Shown: positions 27,822 through 37,835, numbered from the stretch's first letter. The stretch is 64,000 nt of DNA from Methanococcoides vulcani (GCF_900111645.1 NZ_FOHQ01000006.1:1-64000); one strand, 5' to 3'. Notes: a model not told the origin generated them from the sequence alone. Numbers and translations: made by a program.

Positions 27822-28505
27822 TTAAAGGGGAATACTCTTTTGGAGATAGCATATATTGATCTTGTTATTTTTTGAAGCAAAAGCGACAGATAGTACATAT
27901 CTGTTATTTATAACAAGCTCTTGATGATCGATATCATTGAGGTCAATTTCTTTATTCAAACATGCTAGCATACTCTGATCTGTCAGTTTACAATATGCTT
28001 CTCTCAATGTCCAATTTTTTAGCGTATCAACATTATCTTTTTGAAGCATATCTCTTTTAGATTTTGTATTCCGCAAAAATTTCGAAACATTCTCTAAAAC
28101 TATTGGTCTGATGTACTCAATATCAATTCCTGTTTTCGTTTTTGATATTGAAATAGCAGCAAGACTGTCGGTGTATGAGATGCAGATATAAATATCGTCA
28201 TGTTTGTGTACGCACACACGCCCCGTATTATTTCGATAGAGGGATACGTCTAATGATGATCTTTTTTTAAGGATATGCTAAAGAATAAATTTCAGGAACG
28301 ACCGAGATGCAATGAACCTTTTTCTAAAATAATTTGTTTTTAGTGTGTTTAGATATTCTTTTTCATCGCTGCTTAGATCTGATAACTCTAATTGTTCATC
28401 CATTTCCAGATCAATCAAAAAAATAAGAGCATCGTTCTTATTCCATAATTTATAGATTGATAAAGAGGATGGAGGAGTTAACGATTCTAATACTTTAATA
28501 ACCAT
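27822..28505 (-). CDS. Sfp-type 4'-phosphopantetheinyl transferase interrupted by an in-frame TAG
   Basis: ATG at 28505 (AAAGGTT six bases upstream) to TAA at 27822: 228 codons in one frame with a single TAG at 28278-28280 (codon 76). Before it, SDEKEYLNTLKTNYFRKRF and IASRSFLKFIL match the N-half of this family. After it, HILKKRSSLDVSLYRNNTG, GIDIEYIRP (Mg-binding D/E) and NWTLREAYCKL (W..(K/R)EA..K) give the rest. The total of 227 residues is the usual length. The enzyme would transfer phosphopantetheine from CoA to the carrier protein at 27288. TAG may be decoded as pyrrolysine, read through at low level, or be a nonsense mutation. If TAG stops translation only a useless 75-residue piece is made. 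Confidence 0.75.
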
Positions 28506-28805
28506 GAAATAACCTTTCAGTTTATGATAATAGCAAAGATCATAGTAGGCAATGATCAGGTTTGTAAATCTCGATTATGTTCAAGTTAGTTCAGCGGAGA
28601 TTTATTCATTTCTGTTTAATATTGTTCTAATTGAATATGCCGTGTGCGTCAAATTACTTTTAACTTACTTCTCCAATTCTATAGTTGATTGGTGTTATAT
28701 TAGTTTTTGGGAATATAAGTATTTTAATAAGGGGACGATTCTGAAGTCAAAATATATGAATTCGATAATATTGGTTTAATTAAAATAGACTTAGAGTTTT
28801 TAAGC
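28506..28805. other. A+T-rich intergenic region upstream of the PPTase gene
   Basis: Very A+T-rich. The part near 28506-28560 should contain the promoter of the minus-strand transferase gene. An open frame on the plus strand (28552-28779) has low-complexity, codon-poor content and no ribosome site, so I do not call it. Nothing else is recognised. Confidence 0.4.
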
Positions 28806-29446
28806 TTACTGTTCATCACGATCAATAATGTAATCGTCGGATAGGGTTAACCTTTCTGATTCTACTGTATAAACAGTAACATACACAAAAGCTGTTCCAT
28901 TTGTTATACTATTATTAATCTCTGTTTGGTATGTGTATACATTATCTTCGATCTCTGGACCGGATAGCATTATGTATGTATCATCTCTTCTAACCCTGAT
29001 TTGTGTTTCATATCTTAATGCAACAGAAGCTATCACTCTTATTTCTATGTCGCCATTTGTTTCTTTTTCAGAAAGTTCCACTCTTAGATCATCTAATGAT
29101 GTATCTACATAGAATTGACCTATTATAGTCTTGTAGTTGTAGGCAAGGTCGGTAGTTGTGACTTCTACTTTGTGGCTTTTGTCAGTTTCAGGTGTGAGAT
29201 ACCAAACCAGTCAATTCCATCATCAGAGGACATATCAATACCGACTTTCTGGTATTGGAAATTCTGGTCATTTGGTGCTATTAAGCAGTTAATATCTCTC
29301 AATGCTTCTTCTGCTTTGAAGGTTACTAATATTGATCCACTTGAAGGAGTTGGGAATATATCAATGGTGAACTACGGATCTGTTATGTCTACAGTTGTTT
29401 TGGTATCAGGAGCATCATGGAAAGATTCCCAGTTTCCAGTTGCATC
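28806..29446 (-). pseudogene. Decayed surface-protein gene fragment
   Basis: On the minus strand a continuous protein sequence can be followed only by crossing lesions. From ~29446 one frame reads RDATGNWESFHDAPD, then KTTVDITDP, TAG at 29372-29374, then FTIDIFPTPSSGS through GIDWFGIS. At about 29195 the reading shifts by one base to TPETDKSHKVEVTTTDLA and continues to TAA at 28806. The upstream end is closed by TAA just before RDATGNW. There is no start codon or signal peptide. The repeating beta-strand style and the neighbouring cohesin genes suggest a former extracellular protein. Because a frameshift accompanies the TAG, this is decay and not recoding. Confidence 0.65.
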
Positions 29447-29652
29447 TCTTTATATTTTTTATAATTTTTATTCATTGTTATTATATAGGTCAGGTATAAA
29501 TGTCTCATAATAATGATTGTAATGACTTTTTTGTTTTTTTCACAATGTATTTATAGCACCAGTACCATTTGGAATATGGGGATTTTGAATTTTGGTGATT
29601 AGAATCAAGTCAGCGCAACTCATCAAATGCATTTCAAAATAAAGGAAAAAAC

Positions 29653-30309
29653 ATGTCTAGCATAAAAAAGATCTTGATAGTAGCAACTATAATCACATTG
29701 CTGGTAGGTCTAACTAACGTTTCTGCAGCTGCTTCAGATGTAACTTTAAAGCCATCATCACAGACCATTGCACCGGGTGAAACTTTCACAGTCGAAATCT
29801 TTGTTTCTCCTGATGTTGATATTGCAGGAATCCAGTTCGATCTGCTTTTTGATAGTTCTCAGTTCCAGGTATCAGATGTGAGTGAAGGAAGCTTGTTCAA
29901 GCAAAGTGGTATGGATACATTTTTTGTTTCAGGTTCTGTAAATTCAGGTTTACTAAATGACGCATATGGTTGCATTCTCGGTGCTTCAGATGTCGCAACA
30001 CCAGCAACTTTTGCTATCATCACGTTAACAGCAACTGAACAGGCAAATGGAAGATCAGAGTTAGTCCTGAAAGATGTTATAATCAGTGATCCAGAAGGTA
30101 ATTCTGTAGATCTCGAATTAACAAATACAGTGATCTCAGTCCTGATCTTTGATATAAACCAGGATAATGTGGTTGACTTTGGTGATTATGGTCTAGTTGA
30201 ACAGCATTTCGATGAAACCACCTCATATCCTTATCCTCTATGGGATGTAAATCAGGATAATATTGTAAATGTCCTTGATATGATGTTGGTACTGTCGCAT
30301 ATGGACTGA
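29653..30309 (+). CDS. Exported cohesin-dockerin protein
   Basis: 218 residues. A signal peptide (about 1-26, ending SAAAS) is followed by a cohesin-type beta-sandwich (about 28-165: VTLKPSSQTIAPGETFTVEI, IAGIQFDLLFDSS, and LTATEQANGRSEL). A C-terminal type-I dockerin follows with two calcium-loop repeats (DINQDNVVDFGDYG and DVNQDNIVNVLDMM). Cohesins bind dockerins, so the protein could link to partners or to itself outside the cell. AAAGGAAAAA precedes the ATG. It lies 18 bases upstream of another cohesin gene, so they form a two-gene operon. Confidence 0.87.
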   Translation: MSSIKKILIVATIITLLVGLTNVSAAASDVTLKPSSQTIAPGETFTVEIFVSPDVDIAGIQFDLLFDSSQFQVSDVSEGSLFKQSGMDTFFVSGSVNSGLLNDAYGCILGASDVATPATFAIITLTATEQANGRSELVLKDVIISDPEGNSVDLELTNTVISVLIFDINQDNVVDFGDYGLVEQHFDETTSYPYPLWDVNQDNIVNVLDMMLVLSHMD

Positions 30310-30327
30310 TAATGGTAAGGTGTCCCG

Positions 30328-31512
30328 ATGGAAAAGTATATTTTCATCTCTGGAAAAAGTAAATTTTATTCCTTACTATTTTTTTCTTTGTTTACTATTA
30401 CTTGCCTTAGTGGAATTGCCAGTGCCAGTACGACCATCAGCATCATACCCACCTCTCAATCAGTAGAGGAAGGGCAGAACTTTGCTGTGAGTTTCTATTT
30501 GGATCCGGACCGTCCGGTTGCTGGTATCCAGTTCGACTTGTCTTATGACAGTGAACTTGTCAAGGTTGTTCAGGTCTCAGAAGGTGAATTCTTAAGGCAG
30601 GATGGTGCTCTTGTCTGGTTCAATCCAGGTCAGATCGAAAGCTCAAATGGGAGAATTGATTCTGTGTATGGCCTGATATTGGACAAGACAAGCGTTACAG
30701 AACCGGAAGATTTTGTTGTCATCCATATGAAGGCTGGCAATGTATCAGGTATAAGTTCTCTGGAACTCTCTAATGTTGTAGTTAGTGATACTCAAGGGCA
30801 GATCATACCGATAGATGTTGTTAATGGATCAGTTACTATCGTATCTGATACAGCTTCATCTACTAAATCTAAGACCAGTGACAAGGATGATTATGGAGCT
30901 GGCGGAATTAGCACCACAAGCGGATCCTATGAGGAATTTGAGATCATAGAGAAATCCAGCCGGTCTGTGTATCTTGGTTCTCAGGTTTCCTATCAGTTCG
31001 ATAAGCCTGAAAATCCCATTATGTACATCAACTACGAATCTCTCACAAATGCCGGCAATGTTGTAGCAACAATTGAAGTCCTTAAGCAGACATCTCTTCT
31101 CGTTTCATCACCTCCTCCCGGTATTGTCTACAAAGATGTGAATATCTGGTTGGGTAAACCCGGTTATAGCACTGAGAGCAATATGAAGGATGCAGTTATT
31201 GGATTCCGGGTAGACCGATCCTGGCTTGAAGAGAACCAGATATCTGATAGCTCTGTAATGATGTATCGCTATGATCAGGACCTGTGGGTACCCCTTTCAA
31301 CAAAGAAGATCAATGAGAGCAGCAGCGATGTGAGCTTTGAAGCAGAAACTTCTGGTTTTTCACCTTTTGCGATAGTGGGTGAAAGCTCCGATGATATAAC
31401 CGGAAAAACAGAGGTTGATGATACTCCTGCAGAGGATGAAAGTCTTGATCAGAATGCAGCTTTTATTTTGTGTCTATCGATGTTACTACTCCTATTTGCC
31501 AGAAGGCATTAA
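30328..31512 (+). CDS. Cohesin and PGF-pre-PGF domain surface protein
   Basis: 394 residues. A signal peptide (ending GIASAS near 34) precedes a cohesin domain (about 36-175: ISIIPTSQSVEEGQNFAV, VAGIQFDLSYDSELVKV). A low-complexity Ser/Thr/Asp linker (about 178-215) leads to the PGF-pre-PGF domain (about 245-350: GFRVDRSWLEENQI, YRYDQDLWVPL, SGFSPFAIVG) and a C-terminal hydrophobic helix with terminal RRH. That end resembles archaeal surface sorting/anchoring tails, although no PGF triplet is seen. It is probably held at the membrane and could capture the dockerin protein encoded just upstream. Confidence 0.85.
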   Translation: MEKYIFISGKSKFYSLLFFSLFTITCLSGIASASTTISIIPTSQSVEEGQNFAVSFYLDPDRPVAGIQFDLSYDSELVKVVQVSEGEFLRQDGALVWFNPGQIESSNGRIDSVYGLILDKTSVTEPEDFVVIHMKAGNVSGISSLELSNVVVSDTQGQIIPIDVVNGSVTIVSDTASSTKSKTSDKDDYGAGGISTTSGSYEEFEIIEKSSRSVYLGSQVSYQFDKPENPIMYINYESLTNAGNVVATIEVLKQTSLLVSSPPPGIVYKDVNIWLGKPGYSTESNMKDAVIGFRVDRSWLEENQISDSSVMMYRYDQDLWVPLSTKKINESSSDVSFEAETSGFSPFAIVGESSDDITGKTEVDDTPAEDESLDQNAAFILCLSMLLLLFARRH

Positions 31513-31791
31513 TCTATAATTCGCTATCAATACTACACAGGTTTGGTAGCTTTAAAATTTTTCTATCATGAATTATCCATTACAATGAGCTCAAAGAAGA
31601 ACAGAATTATCAATGGGCTCACGCTGGCTGTCGGCGATGTCCATGTAGATCTATGAACCTCCTATTCGGGAAATTACCTTGAAATTGGTATAGGAAATGA
31701 CTTTTATACAATATTCAATTCAGTAACTATAAGTGTAATTGCTTGAAACCTGAGGCCAACTATCTGATAAATTCTTAAATGAGACGACGAT

Positions 31792-32196
31792 ATGCTTGAA
31801 CGACTAATTCCTAAACAGAGGACAACATCAACCCGCCTTGGAGGCATCCTGATCCTGGTAGGTGAGACCATGTTCCTGTTCTCCATCCTGAACTTTGTGA
31901 TGATCACCCGTCTTCAGTATTACAGTTCAGGTGATTCGTTTGCAAGAACCATATTCCCTGAATATTATTTCTTCCTGTCAGCAATGTTCATAGTAGCTTT
32001 CATAGGAATGTGGCTTGCATATGTCTATATTTTCCCTAGCAAGCAGAAGTTCTCACAGGAACAGGCTGTAAAGGATGACAGAAGCCCTATGTATAACCGC
32101 CTTGTGCAGATGCACGATGAAATGCGTGAGATGCAGTCCATGGTGAAGGAGTTACAGGAAAAGGTAGATACCTTAAGCAAGGATGGACAGAAATAA
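31792..32196 (+). CDS. Two-helix membrane protein with C-terminal coiled coil
   Basis: 134 residues. Two membrane helices (about 18-40 and 58-82) are joined by a short outside loop (RLQYYSSGDSFARTIFPEYY). The cytoplasmic tail holds a heptad-like coiled coil (NRLVQMHDEMREMQSMVKE and on to LSKDGQK). The family is not recognised. It is two bases from the metallophosphoesterase gene and so forms an operon with that and the Lhr helicase, but a membrane protein has no obvious part in their DNA work. Confidence 0.75.
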   Translation: MLERLIPKQRTTSTRLGGILILVGETMFLFSILNFVMITRLQYYSSGDSFARTIFPEYYFFLSAMFIVAFIGMWLAYVYIFPSKQKFSQEQAVKDDRSPMYNRLVQMHDEMREMQSMVKELQEKVDTLSKDGQK

Positions 32197-32198
32197 AA

Positions 32199-33083
32199 AT
32201 GACGATAACTGTCGAACCTGTGATCAATGAGCCTGCACTCTTAGTTTCAGGTGATACAAAGGCCCTTGTACTGGCAGATATCCATCTTGGGATAGAATGG
32301 GACCTTTACCGGAGCGGTTTTTCCATACCCAGCCAGATGGAGCAGCGCCTTGAGCGTATCATGGGGCTTGTGGAGCAGGAGGAACCTGACAGGATCGTGC
32401 TGCTTGGGGATATCAAACACAACGTACCACAGGTTTCCTGGCAGGAACGTGATGAGATCCCTTATTTTATTGGCAGCCTTGCAGAGAAGGCCATTGTTGA
32501 TATCTTCCCCGGGAATCATGACGGTGGGATCGAGTTCCTGCTTCCGCCGGACAATGATGTAAATGTTTATTCAGCACGTGGCGACGTTATTGACGGAGTA
32601 GGCTATTTCCATGGCCACACGTGGCCATCGGTGGACCTGCTGTCTGCTGATCATGTTATTGTTGCTCACAATCATCCGACAGTGCGATTCACGGATGCTA
32701 TGGGATACTCGGTGGTGGAGCAGGTCTGGATAAGGGCACGGTTTGAAAGAGAAGTGCTTGCAGGGCACTTTAAGAGTGCAGACCTCTCTCCGGAAAGTGA
32801 TGGCTGGTCTGACCCTGATGTGGTAGTAGTCCCGGCTTTCAACGAACTCTGTGGCGGGGTTGCTTTCAATGAGTCCGTGCGTGATGACCTTCTGGGACCG
32901 GTATTCTCATCCGGTGCACTTGACCTGGAAAACTCTGACATCTATCTGCTGGATGGTACTTATCTTGGAATATTGAAGAATATAAGGAAGCTGGAGGAAA
33001 CCCGGTCCGATCGAAGCAGAAGCAACAGGAATAACAGAAGTAGCAGATCAAAGCGAAAGAAGTCAAAGGAGGCGGGAAAATGA
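32199..33083 (+). CDS. ICC-like metallophosphoesterase (COG1407 type)
   Basis: 294 residues. The calcineurin-like metal site is complete: D27 and H29 in [28 protein letters not shown] and [10 protein letters not shown]. The C-terminal ~35 residues are basic and serine-rich. The family is associated with Lhr-type helicases, and here its end overlaps the helicase start by four bases (ATGA). A nuclease or phosphodiesterase role in DNA repair with the helicase is the best inference. The physiological substrate is unknown. Confidence 0.87.
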   Translation: MTITVEPVINEPALLVSGDTKALVLADIHLGIEWDLYRSGFSIPSQMEQRLERIMGLVEQEEPDRIVLLGDIKHNVPQVSWQERDEIPYFIGSLAEKAIVDIFPGNHDGGIEFLLPPDNDVNVYSARGDVIDGVGYFHGHTWPSVDLLSADHVIVAHNHPTVRFTDAMGYSVVEQVWIRARFEREVLAGHFKSADLSPESDGWSDPDVVVVPAFNELCGGVAFNESVRDDLLGPVFSSGALDLENSDIYLLDGTYLGILKNIRKLEETRSDRSRSNRNNRSSRSKRKKSKEAGK

Positions 33084-35914
33084 GCTTTGGCAACCAGTTC
33101 GATGATTTTCATCCTGCCATTCAGTCGACCCTTGAAAAAATGGGGTTCACTGCTCCCACTAAACCTCAGGAGATGTGCTTCCCACACATCCTTGCAGGAG
33201 AGCATACATTCCTGATAGCACCCACAGGTTCTGGAAAGACCGAGTCTGCAGTACTGCCTATGTTCGATCATATCCTTCGCAAAAGTGAAGAAGGGCGCAC
33301 AGGCATTTCTGGTCTTTACATAACACCATTGCGTGCCCTCAACCGTGATATGCTAACACGTATCCAGACATGGGGAAAAGAGTTGGGCATAACCGTACAG
33401 GTTCGCCATGGGGATACCTCACCATACGAAAGGCAGAAACAATCCAAGAACCCTCCTGATCTGCTGATAACAACTCCTGAAACACTCCAGGCGATGTTCA
33501 CAGGTTCAAGGCTTCGAAAGAACCTTGAATGTGTCAGTTACGTTGTCGTGGATGAGATACATGAACTTGCATCATCCAAAAGAGGCGCACAGCTTTCTGT
33601 GGGGCTTGAGAGGCTTGTGGAGATCTCCGGTGAGTTCCTGAGGGTCGGACTTTCGGCCACCGTGGGCAACCCTGATGTAGTCTCGCAATTCCTTGTAGGC
33701 TCAGGCAGGGAAGTATCCGTTGTACAGGTTTCCATGATAAGCCTGCTGGAATTCAATGTGGTCAGTCCGCAGGTTACTGATGAGGACGTTGAACTTGGAA
33801 GGAAGATCGGCTGTGAGCCGGAGTTTGCATCCCATCTGCGTTGTATCCGTGAGATCGTGGAAAGCCATCTGTCAACTCTGATCTTCGTTAATACAAGACA
33901 AAGCGCAGAAGCCCTTGCCTCGGGTTTCAAGATACTGGAGGCTTCAATAGGGGTACATCACGGATCGCTTTCAGTGGATGCACGTATCGAAGCTGAGGAA
34001 TCGTTCAAGGCAGGCGATATAAAGGGCCTGATATGTACCTCATCCATGGAGCTTGGTATTGATATCGGTAAAGTTGACCACGTTGTCCAGTATGGTTCCC
34101 CGAGACAGGTTTCCCGCCTGCTCCAGCGCGTGGGGCGTGCCGGGCACAGGATACACGAGGTCTCCAGGGGTACGATCCTTGCAATGGGTTCCGATGACAT
34201 TGTGGAAAGCATGGCCATCGCAAAGGCTGCAATACAGGGTAAAGTTGAAAATATCATTCCCCACAGTGGTTCCCTCGACGTTGTGGCAAACCAGATCTCC
34301 GGAATGGTGATCGATTTTGGCGATGTTGAGATAAAGAAGATCCATTCCATACTAAGACGGACCTATCCTTTCAGGGACCTTTCCATGGAACAGCTTGAAC
34401 GTGTCATCGAACAGGTCACTGATTACCGGATGGTCTGGCGTGATGAGGGTTCAGACACCATAAGCAGGCGAAAGAAGAGCTGGCAATATTACTACGAAAA
34501 TCTTTCAATGATCCCTGATGAAAGGAAGTTCGAGATCTACGATATTGTTTCCGGCAGGTCTGTTGGAATGCTGGATGAGGCTTTTGTTGTTAATTTTGCA
34601 TCACCCGGTGCGGTTTTCATTACCAAGGGTGACATGTGGCGTGTCATTGAGATGAATACCGATCGTGACCGGATAAAAGTTGAACCTGTCAAGACCATGG
34701 GTGAGATACCAAGCTGGGTGGGCGAGGAGATCCCTGTCCCGTTCGCAGTGGCACAGGAAGTCGGGCGCATTCGGTTCAGGATATCGTTTCTGCTACACGA
34801 TGGAAAAAATGATGAGAGAATAGCTGAAGCACTGATGGAAGAATATCCTGTTGATATTCACAGTGCCCTTACTGTCATAGATCTCATAAAAGAGCACATT
34901 TCAAAAGGCTGTCCACTTCCTGATAATGATACGATCGTAATTGAGGATGAAGGAGAAGCCATCATAATCAATTCATGTTTCGGACACACTACCAATGAGA
35001 CCATCGGTAAGGTAATTACTTCCCTTCTTGCTGCACGCTTTGGCAGCAGCGTGAGTCAGGAGATCGATCCTTACAGGATAAGGATGCAGTTCCCAAGGCG
35101 TATGAAGGCCCTGCATATTCAGGAAATGATATATGAGATCCAGCCTGAGCACATTGAGCCGATCATTGAGATGACCCTGAAGAACACTTCAGTGATGAAA
35201 TGGAAGATGGTCCATGTGGCACGCAAGTTCGGTGCATTGAGCAAGGACATTGATTACGATCGCATCAGCATGAAAAAGCTGCTCGAGATCTACAAGGACA
35301 CTTCCATGTATGATGAGGTCATGCGTGAGATCTTCCACAACATGCTGGATGTGGACCAGGCAAGGGATGTGCTTTCGCGCATAGCTTCAGAGGAGATGGT
35401 CATACTGGTGAGTCCTATGCCAACACCCATTGGTTCGGCAGGATTTGCAATGAGGCGTGACCTTGTAGCTCCGGAGAAAGCTGACAGGTCGATTGTCCTT
35501 GCCCTGAAGGACAGGATCATGCACGACCGGATCATATTGTTCTGTGTACACTGCAAGAAATGGGTGTCACGCAGGAAGGTCATGAACGTTCCCGATGAGA
35601 TCCAGTGTCCGGTATGTGATTCCAGAATGGTGGCCGCCCTTAAACCGTGGGAAGAGGAAGAGATCAAGCTTGTCCGGAAACAGGACAAGGTAACTGCAAA
35701 GGAAGATGTGAAGCGCATTCAGCGGGTATATCGAAATGCCGGCATTGTGATGGGCAACGGGAAGCTTGCCGTTATAGCTCTTGCAAGCCGTGGCATTGGT
35801 CCTGATACCGCTTCACGTGTCATCGAAAAGATGCGTGTGGACGAGGAAGCGTTCTACAGGGATATTATGGCTGCAGAAAGGAACTATGCCAAGAACAAAC
35901 AGTTCTGGAAATGA
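33080..35914 (+). CDS. Lhr-type superfamily 2 DNA helicase
   Basis: 944 residues. Walker A is [10 protein letters not shown] (47-56), the DEIH box is at D158 (VVVDEIHEL), LSATVGN is motif III, and the C-terminal RecA motifs are [15 protein letters not shown] and QRVGRAGHR. The long Lhr winged-helix/beta-barrel region follows. A cysteine pair set (CVHCKKW ... CPVCDSR) near 820-850 forms a zinc ribbon. Lhr-core enzymes unwind DNA-RNA hybrids and DNA with 3'-5' polarity. It is coupled to the phosphoesterase by the four-base overlap. Confidence 0.93.
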   Translation: MSFGNQFDDFHPAIQSTLEKMGFTAPTKPQEMCFPHILAGEHTFLIAPTGSGKTESAVLPMFDHILRKSEEGRTGISGLYITPLRALNRDMLTRIQTWGKELGITVQVRHGDTSPYERQKQSKNPPDLLITTPETLQAMFTGSRLRKNLECVSYVVVDEIHELASSKRGAQLSVGLERLVEISGEFLRVGLSATVGNPDVVSQFLVGSGREVSVVQVSMISLLEFNVVSPQVTDEDVELGRKIGCEPEFASHLRCIREIVESHLSTLIFVNTRQSAEALASGFKILEASIGVHHGSLSVDARIEAEESFKAGDIKGLICTSSMELGIDIGKVDHVVQYGSPRQVSRLLQRVGRAGHRIHEVSRGTILAMGSDDIVESMAIAKAAIQGKVENIIPHSGSLDVVANQISGMVIDFGDVEIKKIHSILRRTYPFRDLSMEQLERVIEQVTDYRMVWRDEGSDTISRRKKSWQYYYENLSMIPDERKFEIYDIVSGRSVGMLDEAFVVNFASPGAVFITKGDMWRVIEMNTDRDRIKVEPVKTMGEIPSWVGEEIPVPFAVAQEVGRIRFRISFLLHDGKNDERIAEALMEEYPVDIHSALTVIDLIKEHISKGCPLPDNDTIVIEDEGEAIIINSCFGHTTNETIGKVITSLLAARFGSSVSQEIDPYRIRMQFPRRMKALHIQEMIYEIQPEHIEPIIEMTLKNTSVMKWKMVHVARKFGALSKDIDYDRISMKKLLEIYKDTSMYDEVMREIFHNMLDVDQARDVLSRIASEEMVILVSPMPTPIGSAGFAMRRDLVAPEKADRSIVLALKDRIMHDRIILFCVHCKKWVSRRKVMNVPDEIQCPVCDSRMVAALKPWEEEEIKLVRKQDKVTAKEDVKRIQRVYRNAGIVMGNGKLAVIALASRGIGPDTASRVIEKMRVDEEAFYRDIMAAERNYAKNKQFWK

Positions 35915-36007
35915 GAAGTGGACATATGTCATCTTCAAAACAGGTCTGCCATTTGCTGCTTCATATGGCGCAATATCCTTATACTTTGTAAATACAAGAA
36001 ATCTGTC

Positions 36008-37762
36008 ATGGACATAAGGGACAGGATATTTGCAGCTACAGGTAAAGTTAAAGCAGACACAATCTTTACCGGCGGTCATATTGTCAATGTCAATACAAAA
36101 GAGGTATTGGACAGGGATATTGCAGTAAAGGACGGCTATATTGTAGGTATCGGCGATGTTTCCTGCCTTAAAGGTGATGATACTCAGCTCATCGATGTAA
36201 GTGGTCGTTACATCTGTCCCGGACTGATCGATGGTCATGTTCATTTTGAATCCAGCATGGTTACCTTGAGCCAGTTCTCTGTCTCGGCTCTGGAACATGG
36301 AACAACATCTGTGCTGATCGATCCTCATGAGATAGCCAATGTCCTTGGTAGGAAAGGCATTGAACTTGTGCTTGAAGAAGCGAAGTCACTACCTTTGAAT
36401 GTTTTTGTAGCGATCTCATCATGTGTTCCTGCAACCACTTTTGAAACGTCTGGTGCATCCATCAGTTCGGATGATATTGATTCCCTGATCGATAACGAGA
36501 ATGTCGTAGGTCTTGGTGAGCTGATGGACTATCCCGGTGTGTTGTCAGGAGATGAGAACAAGTTATCCATGATTAGGGCTGCACTAAAAGACAAGCTCGT
36601 GGTCGATGGCCACTGTCCTGCACTTGCCGGTGAGCAATTGTGGGGCTATATGGCAGCCGGTATATCAACAGACCACGAATCCATTGAATATGAAGAGGCG
36701 CTTGAAAAACTTCGTCTTGGAATGAAGCTTATGATCAGGGAAGGTTCGGCTGCGAAATCTCTCGATCGTTTTCTTCCACGACTTATAAGGGACGGTGTGT
36801 CCCTTGAGAACGTTTTCTTTGTCACTGATGACAAACATCCGTCTGATCTGATGGAAGGCTACATGGATGTGATAGTCAGAAGGGCTATCGTAATGGGACT
36901 TTCTCCTATTGATGCGATCTGCATGGCAAGCATCAATACTGCAAAGCATTACCATCTTGATGATATTGTTGGTTCCATTTCAATTGGCAGGAAAGCAGAT
37001 CTTATTGTGCTTGATGACCTTGATGCCTTCAGCATAGATTCGGTCTATGCAGCAGGGAAGCCTGTCGATGGCTTCACTCCATCTTATGAATATCCTGATC
37101 TCGTTTTTAATACGGTCAGGTTCTCAGAGGTCGATGCATCTGACATGCAACTAAAAGCAACTCCTGATAAGGATTACAGAGTCTCAGTGATAAAGATCCT
37201 GCCGGATCAGATCCTTACGGAAAAAGAGAATGCAATACTTCATTCAGACCTTGATGGTGTGTTGCTTCCGGATGGTGATAATGATGTCCTGAGTGTTGCT
37301 GTGATCGAAAGACATGGAAAGACAGGTAACATAGGGCTTGGTTTTATCAAAGGAATAGGCATCAGAAATGGTGCTATCGGTCAGAGCATAGGGCACGACA
37401 GCCACAACGTTGTGGTAACAGGGGACAACCATTCAGACATGGCATTGTGTGCCAACACCATTCGGGAGATGAATGGTGGTATTTGTGTTGTCAATGATGG
37501 TAAGGTAGTTGACAGGCTTGAACTTCCGTTTGCCGGTCTGTTAAGCACTCTTCCTGTCGAAGAGGTTGAAAAAAGATTGAACGATCTTCATATGGCAGTA
37601 AAGAGTATCGGCTGTACCCTTCCTGCACCATTCATAACCCATTCATTCATAGCTCTCCCGGTGATCCCCTCGTTGAGACTTACTGATATGGGGCTTTTCG
37701 ATGTGGATAATTTCAGTCTTGTATCTCCTATATGGGAAGAGATGGGATCTTCAGAAAAATAA
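36008..37762 (+). CDS. ade: Adenine deaminase
   Basis: 584 residues from the ATG at 36008. The frame is open 30 codons further upstream, but that extension has no family character. A TATA-like CTTATACTTT at 35978-35987 lies ~25 bases before the ATG, so the transcript is probably leaderless. Marks of the amidohydrolase fold: GLIDGHVHFESSM (metal HxH), IDPHEIANVLG, DGHCPAL, STDHES, FVTDDKHP, then the C-terminal Ade domain with GHDSHNVVVTGDN. It converts adenine to hypoxanthine in purine salvage. Confidence 0.94.
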   Translation: MDIRDRIFAATGKVKADTIFTGGHIVNVNTKEVLDRDIAVKDGYIVGIGDVSCLKGDDTQLIDVSGRYICPGLIDGHVHFESSMVTLSQFSVSALEHGTTSVLIDPHEIANVLGRKGIELVLEEAKSLPLNVFVAISSCVPATTFETSGASISSDDIDSLIDNENVVGLGELMDYPGVLSGDENKLSMIRAALKDKLVVDGHCPALAGEQLWGYMAAGISTDHESIEYEEALEKLRLGMKLMIREGSAAKSLDRFLPRLIRDGVSLENVFFVTDDKHPSDLMEGYMDVIVRRAIVMGLSPIDAICMASINTAKHYHLDDIVGSISIGRKADLIVLDDLDAFSIDSVYAAGKPVDGFTPSYEYPDLVFNTVRFSEVDASDMQLKATPDKDYRVSVIKILPDQILTEKENAILHSDLDGVLLPDGDNDVLSVAVIERHGKTGNIGLGFIKGIGIRNGAIGQSIGHDSHNVVVTGDNHSDMALCANTIREMNGGICVVNDGKVVDRLELPFAGLLSTLPVEEVEKRLNDLHMAVKSIGCTLPAPFITHSFIALPVIPSLRLTDMGLFDVDNFSLVSPIWEEMGSSEK

Positions 37763-37810
37763 CAGTTGACAATTGGATAATTTGAAAAAAGAGGGCTGAT
37801 ATTAAAATAT

Positions 37811-37835
37811 GATAAAATAAAATAAAATAAAATAA
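37811..37835. repeat. Short AAAAT tandem repeat
   Basis: About four copies of a five-base AAAAT unit after the adenine deaminase gene, in a convergent intergenic space. It is simple-sequence DNA with no visible function. Its T-rich complement could help terminate the minus-strand reading. Confidence 0.7.

Noticed and set aside
28552-28779. 75-codon open frame on the plus strand
   Set aside because: Very A+T-rich, low-complexity product, no initiation signal, and it overlaps the promoter zone of the transferase gene.
29372-29374. Second pyrrolysine-type TAG
   Set aside because: The gene also has a frameshift, no start and a closed 5' end, so the TAG is better explained as decay.
29115-29510. 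131-codon open frame on the plus strand
   Set aside because: It runs opposite to the protein-like minus-strand sequence of the decayed surface gene and has no ribosome-binding site or family character. It is an antisense shadow.
31585-31656. 23-codon open frame before the coiled-coil membrane protein
   Set aside because: Too short, no Shine-Dalgarno, and no coding evidence beyond an ATG and stop.
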